Origin: Diatrype stigma
Taxonomy: Eukaryota > Ascomycota > Sordariomycetes > Xylariales > Diatrypaceae
Length of the DNA stretch: 64,000 bases
Direction: 5' to 3'
Assembly: GCA_022225965.2 (NCBI GenBank)
Contig: JAKJXP020000041.1
Location: forward strand, 248,001-312,000
Every line of letters starts with the position of its first letter. The stretch's first letter is position 1. Below, piece after piece: positions 58,255 to 64,000 of the stretch. Position numbers and translations under genes: made by a program. Below the pieces are notes generated by a model. The model searched no databases. It had not been told where the DNA came from and saw only the letters and a program-made list of their open reading frames with translations.

Positions 58255-59524
58255 ATGTGCGAGTATTGCCTCAACGGAGGTGCCCGAACATCTCGCTGGT
58301 ACAACCTCACCAACCAAGATTGTGATCACGGTCGTGATGATATCCTCAATGAACCAAACCATCAGGAACATTCAACTATTTCCGTCGCAGCTCCAACCAA
58401 TAACGATCCTCTTCTAAACATGGACCCGCCAATGTATCGTCAGGGTTTCGGGCAGTCGACTGAATTCGTCGGACCGAATGTGGATTTTATCCTCTTCGAC
58501 GATGACGACAATACGGATGGTAAGTCAGAATACGCTTCCTCCTGTCGTACGTCTATGTGTTCCCAGTTCCTGGCTAATTCAAATTTGATTAGATTCCGGC
58601 GGAGGAGAACAAGCTACTCCCGGTCTAAGAGGGCAAACAACACTTCCAATGTTCCCTCCATGCTCAACATCATCGTCATGGCTACCTCAACCACAGGCCA
58701 ATCAATTCTCCTATGATATTCTCGAGCCTCTTGCAGCACCTAGCATTAATACCGGTATCGACTTGACGGGGCGTAGTCTCCCCATGTTATCCTCATACAA
58801 CAATGCCGCGGAGACAGAGGGGATGTTGGACCTACTCGGAAACAATACAATGCCGCTGGAACGAACCACAGCCTATGACGAAGTGCGCCCCATGATTTTC
58901 CCTCCTCCCTTCTTCACCGGCTCCCGGGGCCAGGCCACTCATGCTGGCATTGAATCAGGAGTGTACCCTGACACTCCTGCTCACACCCTGGTGCACCCCC
59001 CTATTTGGAATGGTGGAGATATTAGTGGAGGAGCCTATGATGAATTACTCCCCCTCCCTCCCCTTTCCACCGGCTACCCAGGCCAGCTCAGCCAAGCCGG
59101 AGCTCCGTCAGACATATGGCCTGAAGCCGGTGTTCAGACCCCGGGGCACCCTTATACTACTGCTTGGGATGGCCAGGGTATGGCTGGAAGACTCGATTGG
59201 ACTACTGCTGCCTCTTTTGTCCCTTCCAGCGACTACCACGGACAATCCTGGGTGCCATATACCCCAGAAATGCCTAACAACGACCTCCAACACCGCACAG
59301 AGATGCACTACGGTGTCATGACCCGTCATGGAAACCAAGGGCGACGCCTTCGCTCCGAGCTCACGGCGACCGGCCGGCACAGGGCTATCCGAGAGGAGCG
59401 TAGAAACGAGATCCTGGGGAGACGACACAGAAGGACCATTATCCCGGACCCAGTTCCTGGAGATGAGCAGGCTGCTCTTGGCCTTATGGAGCTCTCATGC
59501 GATTCTGGTTCTCTTGGACAGTAG
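58255..59524 (+). CDS. Hypothetical protein with basic C-terminal segment
   Basis: Exons are 58255-58519 and 58593-59524, 398 residues. The intron (GTAAGT...TTGATTAG, phase 1) is clear. No family recognised. It begins MCEYCLNGGARTSRWYN with a CxxC, has an acidic patch (FILFDDDD), then a long Pro/Gly/Ser/Thr-rich low-complexity middle with repeated segments of the form FFTGSRGQATHAGIESGVYPD and LSTGYPGQLSQAGAPSDIWP, which look like an internal duplication. A basic segment near the end (RRLRSELTATGRHRAIREER, then GRRHRRT) could bind nucleic acid. An upstream in-frame ATG at 58117 exists, but that extension lies in the CT-rich leader. Confidence 0.65.
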
Positions 59525-60603
59525 GGCACTTCCGATGACTTGCAGTTGGTGGTTTCGTTTCTGTTAGTAGTTTGAGTTCAGTTGATCGTTGATTTCAGTC
59601 GGTCGTTTGATTTTTACATCAGGTACCTTACTTTCAACACCAAGGTATGGAGGAGTGCAGTGTGTCGGTTGAGAGCAGGGCGTTTTCGGAGCTTAGGAGC
59701 GGACATATGGAACTTCAACTCAGGGAAGCACTTACGCACATGCATGCCGTTGCATATTTAACTACAGCGAGCGTACCTAGGGCGTATAGCTGGTTTTGAT
59801 TCCTGATAGAGGATATCGCCATGATGGCACGAAAGCTCCCGTCTATCTGCTTACTCGCAGCTGGGACATGGTTAAGGTGGGACATGATATGCATTGAGTT
59901 TTGCTGTATTGTATTTCGCGGTTGACTTAGCAATATTACTCTTAAGGACTGCTATTCATGCAAAATCAGCTTGTCCTAGCTTTCATCGACTTATCCTAAC
60001 TGCCCACGTACTTGCTGCCATATAGAGCCTTTGTCGATTCCCACTATAACAGGAATCTCAGACAACATGGGGGGGGGCGTATGGTGGCATATATATATAC
60101 GTAGCGGATACACCCAAATCTGGGCCCGTTGTGATCTGGCGGAGTGTCAGGGTCGCTGTTAATCCCATGGATTAATAAGAATATGCGTGGTTTCTAAGTG
60201 GTTTGCATTCAGGGGCGACCCGAAATCACCAGGAGTGAATTGATCTCTGCACAGATAACACATTTCTCGTATTAATTATCAATATTACCATAAAGAGGTC
60301 TACATTCCATAACCTCCATAACGTGGTTGCGATTTTCCGGCCGCAGCACCCGAGACTCCTTTTATCGTCCACATGTATTCTGATTTTTCAACATTCGTTC
60401 CCCCGCCGGTGCATGTCTTCGGTCTACCCTCTTTCTAACCTCTATTCTCGGCGGTGCGATCTTCGATATCCCTAATGCGGCTCCAACGGGTAATGTATAT
60501 AGCGTAATGGAGCGAGTTCAAGTAAATGTAAAGACCTGGCCGCGTTGGGCTGCTGACTCCTCGCAACACCCGCTGTTTACGGGCGAGGTACCTCTCGAAA
60601 GTC
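59525..60603. other. Intergenic, no gene seen
   Basis: A convergent gap of 1.1 kb with no supported frame. Confidence 0.45.
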
Positions 60604-61253
60604 CTAGCTCGGCCTCACGGCCACCTTGTGCCCATCCATGACCACAGGTCCTGGTTTTCCACTAAGCGGACCATTGAGCACACATGTCGATGGCTGGAAC
60701 TTGCCCATCTGCAGGCAGCTGATATACGCATTAGGGTCACCAGACTGGCTAGGGTCCATTTTGAGCTGGTGCGAAGCGTCCAGACCCGTCCTATCAATAT
60801 TCTCCCATTAGTAACATTGTTCGGCGTGTTCCACGGATAAGAGAATAAGGGGAGTTCAGTAGTAAGGGGGTCCGCTTACCCATCGTTGAGCGGAGAGGCT
60901 AGATACAGCTCGACGACATAGTTCGCTGGCGATGTCCACCCAGCTTCCGGCAGACGCCATTGCAAGGCCGGATCGTCGCAGGGGGTCCATTCTATCGGGC
61001 CTGGGCCGTCTTCGGCGAGCCAAAGATAGCTGCACTTTGTGGTGAGGTTGGCACCAGAAGTCGAAAGGTCTGGGTACGCGACCGTGATGCTGATGGGAGC
61101 GTCTCTGGGGCCGGTGCCGTATACACCGAGGACCGGGAGGCTGGCACTGAGGGCGGTGATTTCGAACTTCTGGGTGTCTCGGGAATCGAGGGGCAGGGCG
61201 AGAGCCAGGGGAAGGAGAGAGACGATGGAAGCCAGCATAGTGGAAGGTTGCAT
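60604..61253 (-). CDS. Small secreted protein, effector-like, unknown family
   Basis: Exons are 60880-61253 and 60604-60790, 186 residues. The N-terminus is a clear signal peptide (MLASIVSLLPLALALPLDSR; cleavage likely after ALA or LPLD). The intron (GTAAGC...TTGATAG) is phase 2; of the three joins only this one gives an open, sensible tail: TGLDASHQLKMDPSQSGD, YISCLQMGKF, STCVLNGPLSG, VVMDGHKVAVRPS. The mature protein has four cysteines (TKCSY, TPCDD, ISCLQ, STCVL), enough for two disulfides, and one possible N-glycosylation site (NLTT). Size, secretion and even cysteine count fit fungal effector or cell-wall-associated small proteins. No named family recognised. Confidence 0.78.
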
Positions 61254-64000
61254 TTTTGCAAGGTGATGGTGATAGAGCAGATGGATGAAGCTGAGTTATT
61301 GGAAGCGAGCTTTGACTTAGCCAACAGAAGAGAAGTTTGCGTTGCAACTCGAATGTTTGTAGTGACACAACGATGGGGGGTATGTGACTGAATTTATACT
61401 TTGAATGGTCCTTCTCATGCTACTTATGGATACCGGGAAAGTAGGACTGGAACCATATAGAAGCGGCAACAGCGATCCACGAGTCAGTCAGCCCATCATT
61501 CTCATGCAACCATTCAGAACAGAGTAGGTACCTATGTATATCTAGGTATCCTCTCTGTAGTAGACGGCAAACAATCAGCTGTACGCTTACCCGTGTACTC
61601 ACTTCACCTTACATGGCTCTATCGTGTTTGATCCTATTTCTGTCGTCAAGCTTTACATTGGACATCTTAATCTATTAACACTTCTATACGTCGAGGTGAA
61701 GGAATTATATAAAGGTGTACACGTCGTGGATGGATATCAACCTATAAACTATGCATTGCCATTTAGCAATGTATAGTGTGCCATGTATACCATTTCTATC
61801 GTGTGCGATAGTACGTTATCGTGACCGAAGTACAACTTGGCGGCAGGAGCAAGTCACTAGACTTAACCTCGTATGAGATTGATCTTCGAAATAAGAAAGG
61901 CACGTTGTAGTGAAGAGGATCTTACGAGTTATCTCTCGACGACAGCTGATCTTGATATTTCAACGTTGCATAACGGTATCCAATGTTACCACAGACCGCT
62001 GCTCCCGAGCGCCTCTGGAGCGCCTCCGGGTGATATTCGACGTGTTTGATTGGTGCTGAGGTGAGACCGAGACTATTGTTCTTCTATATGCGCACACTAG
62101 CCAGCTGAGTAGGGCTGGCCTTAGACATCCCGTTGTGGCGTCATCTTATTCAGGCCAATTGGATAGGGGATAGCCATGTGTTGTTGCATCATAGGCTTTG
62201 AAGATAAACGGTATTGTAGGAGCTTAGACTAGAAAGGTTGCATCATTATTCGTATCTGGTTCGTAACGGATCATAAACCATTCGATATACGTTTCTTCCC
62301 CTAGCATATTCAGCTACGCGTATGGTGCATAGGTCGAATCACAAGCCAGGCATGTGTGGCAGTGCAGCTGACGTGCCCGTAAAACCATGCAGCCCGGATT
62401 TCTGATGAATTGCTATAAGCCTCACTCGTCATGCTGCACTACCATTTTGCGACTTACTTCTGCCGTATATCACGCAAATTCTACTTGAACCTGACCATAC
62501 CGACACTCCAGCCACAGGTCTCTAGGAATGTGAGTGTGGGACGGTTTTGCATGTAGATGTTGCCTACAATGAAACCTCTATACCAGACTAGCAATCCAGA
62601 AACGAGCACTCATACATAACTATTTAGCTGTCGCTACAAGCTTTCAACCCCATCACACTGCATGATTCATCTCACCGCTGGGATGAGCGATGCAAGACAC
62701 CCGTGAGTGCTCTTTGCCGTTAGAGCCACCGGGCTTGAGCAGGTCATGTGAGGCCTTCCAGTCAGAGCCGTCAGCCGTGATGAATACCATGCTGCAGAAT
62801 GGACTCATACTGTGTAGTCGCAGAGGCTGAACGCCCCAACCTGCGATGTTTAGAGAAGACTGCCCGTAAGATTTCTGGGTGGACGGAGGATATGGCACAC
62901 AAACCGAACTTCGAAGTTCAGAGCTTCGAACGTATGGCATGTGCATCGTATCGCCGCTGGTGTTCGACCAAAAATTAGTTATTAGCAGCATCTCCGGTTC
63001 GCAGGAAGATATCAAGACCGAACACGGGGTCTTTATGCTAGTAACGGGCTGGGGGGCTGGCATCCATGCTGTTGGGCCGTGAGTCGCAGTGTATAGGTTA
63101 CGTACAGGCGATAGGGAGCAAAACCTGCGAAAGAAGACACCAGCAGCGCCAGCAGTGACACGGCAATCATAATGGCTTTAGAGTGGTCAGAATGATGACA
63201 GCTCCAGTGTCCTTACAGAATGGGAGATCCGATTAAACGATCTGATTAAAACACAGGTTTGAACTAAACGACCTCCGAACTTACATTATTCCTCAGGCCT
63301 CTTTTCGTGAGATGCAACAGCATCTGGGCTGTTGCTGCTGCAGTTGCTGCTTCATCCAGCTTCATAGCGGGCTTTGTTACCCAATGTAGCGACTAACACC
63401 AAATTGGGGAACTGTGATTGGTCAGTGTCTAACTAGCACTTTGGCATAGTATTGTATTGTACATACATGTAGTAGATGGTTTAGTGAGCTTGACCAATCA
63501 GAAGCCAGGAAACGTAGAGGCACGAGTAAAGGGGTAATTGATGACATTATTTCCTCTCAGGAAGACCATTACAGAATGTGCTCTGGACACGATAAACATT
63601 CTACAAGATCAAATGATTATCAATTTGATCGCCTTTTGGGGAGCTTTAGAAAAACCCAAATGCAATCTATGTTCGCATGGCATCATCATGTCGCTATGGT
63701 GAAAGTACTTGGTTTACCATATTATTCACGTCGCGGTTGACCCCAGATGAAAATAGGAGTCTTCCTTAGAGTCTGACTAAGGTTGTAACACGACTTGGCG
63801 ACAATGCAAGAGTCGTAACAAGAGTCGCAAGTTCTGTACGGAGTATCCAGAGGTAGCACGCGCGATTGCAGCGCTGCCGTCGATCGGGCCGATAGTAGAC
63901 ATATAAGCGAATCCTTCAATCCATGAGCTGAATGTCCAAACTGTGGTAGGAGTGGCGTAAGGGGCTGAACAGGTTGGCTGCTACCTCCAGTGTAATTGAG
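61254..64000. other. 2.7 kb right end, no convincing gene
   Basis: Low coding potential throughout. The minus-strand frame 62653-63063 (136 codons, contains CSMVFITADGSDWKASHDLL) is the only stretch with some protein character, but it has no splice partners and no recognisable domain; I give it low weight. No tRNA, transposon end or tandem array seen. Confidence 0.45.

Noticed and set aside
62653..63063. 136-codon minus-strand frame
   Set aside because: Some protein-like stretches, but no domain, splice signal or second exon; kept only as a note in the right-end entry.

Overview
The window is nuclear DNA of a filamentous ascomycete (Pezizomycotina, most likely Sordariomycetes). The evidence is intron-rich genes with short introns (about 42-150 nt, GTRNGT donors, CTAAC-like branch sites), a HET-domain gene, a meiotic SPO11, a Pfa3-type DHHC enzyme, and small inverted-repeat DNA transposons. 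All gene models were built by hand from the sequence: open frames were joined where donor, acceptor and phase agree and where the joined protein reads as a known family. No RNA data or database search was available.

Layout. 1-922 holds the 5' part of a minus-strand membrane-protein gene. 1695-3375 (-) is an RKM4-like SET methyltransferase. 3376-12542 is an accessory stretch with a decayed coding region (about 6577-7815) and a tandem pair of divergent paralogues of an unrecognised family (7952-8910 and 9850-11220). 12543-25618 is a conserved block: YAR1 (-), SPO11 (-), UBC6/UBE2J-type E2 (-), a C2H2 zinc-finger gene (+) and PFA3 (+). Between the E2 and zinc-finger genes lies a 1 kb mobile element with a second element nested in it. 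28155-28608 (+) is a small gene of unknown function. 28980-32731 (-) is a seven-exon mitochondrial NAD(P) transhydrogenase.

32732-38243 is a gene-poor 5.5 kb with a possible Ty1/copia LTR trace. 38244-39257 (-) encodes a beta-propeller-like protein. A Tc1/mariner (pogo-like) MITE follows at 40888-41260. A second accessory block carries an F-box gene (-), an unknown Cys-containing gene (+) and a HET-domain gene (+). HEM3 (+) and GCV3 (-) are housekeeping genes placed tail to tail. SPG1/TEM1 (+) is followed by an unknown gene (+) preceded by about 1 kb of CT-rich DNA, then by a small secreted protein gene (-). The last 2.7 kb holds nothing convincing.

The genes do not form one pathway. Conserved single genes (translation: RKM4, YAR1; meiosis: SPO11; ER degradation: UBC6; vacuole: PFA3; mitochondria: NNT, GCV3; haem: HEM3; septation: SPG1) alternate with accessory islands holding orphan families, HET and F-box genes and transposon remains. 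The best candidate for something undescribed is the tandem orphan pair at 7952-11220. The nested MITE at 18372-19370 is the clearest structural finding.
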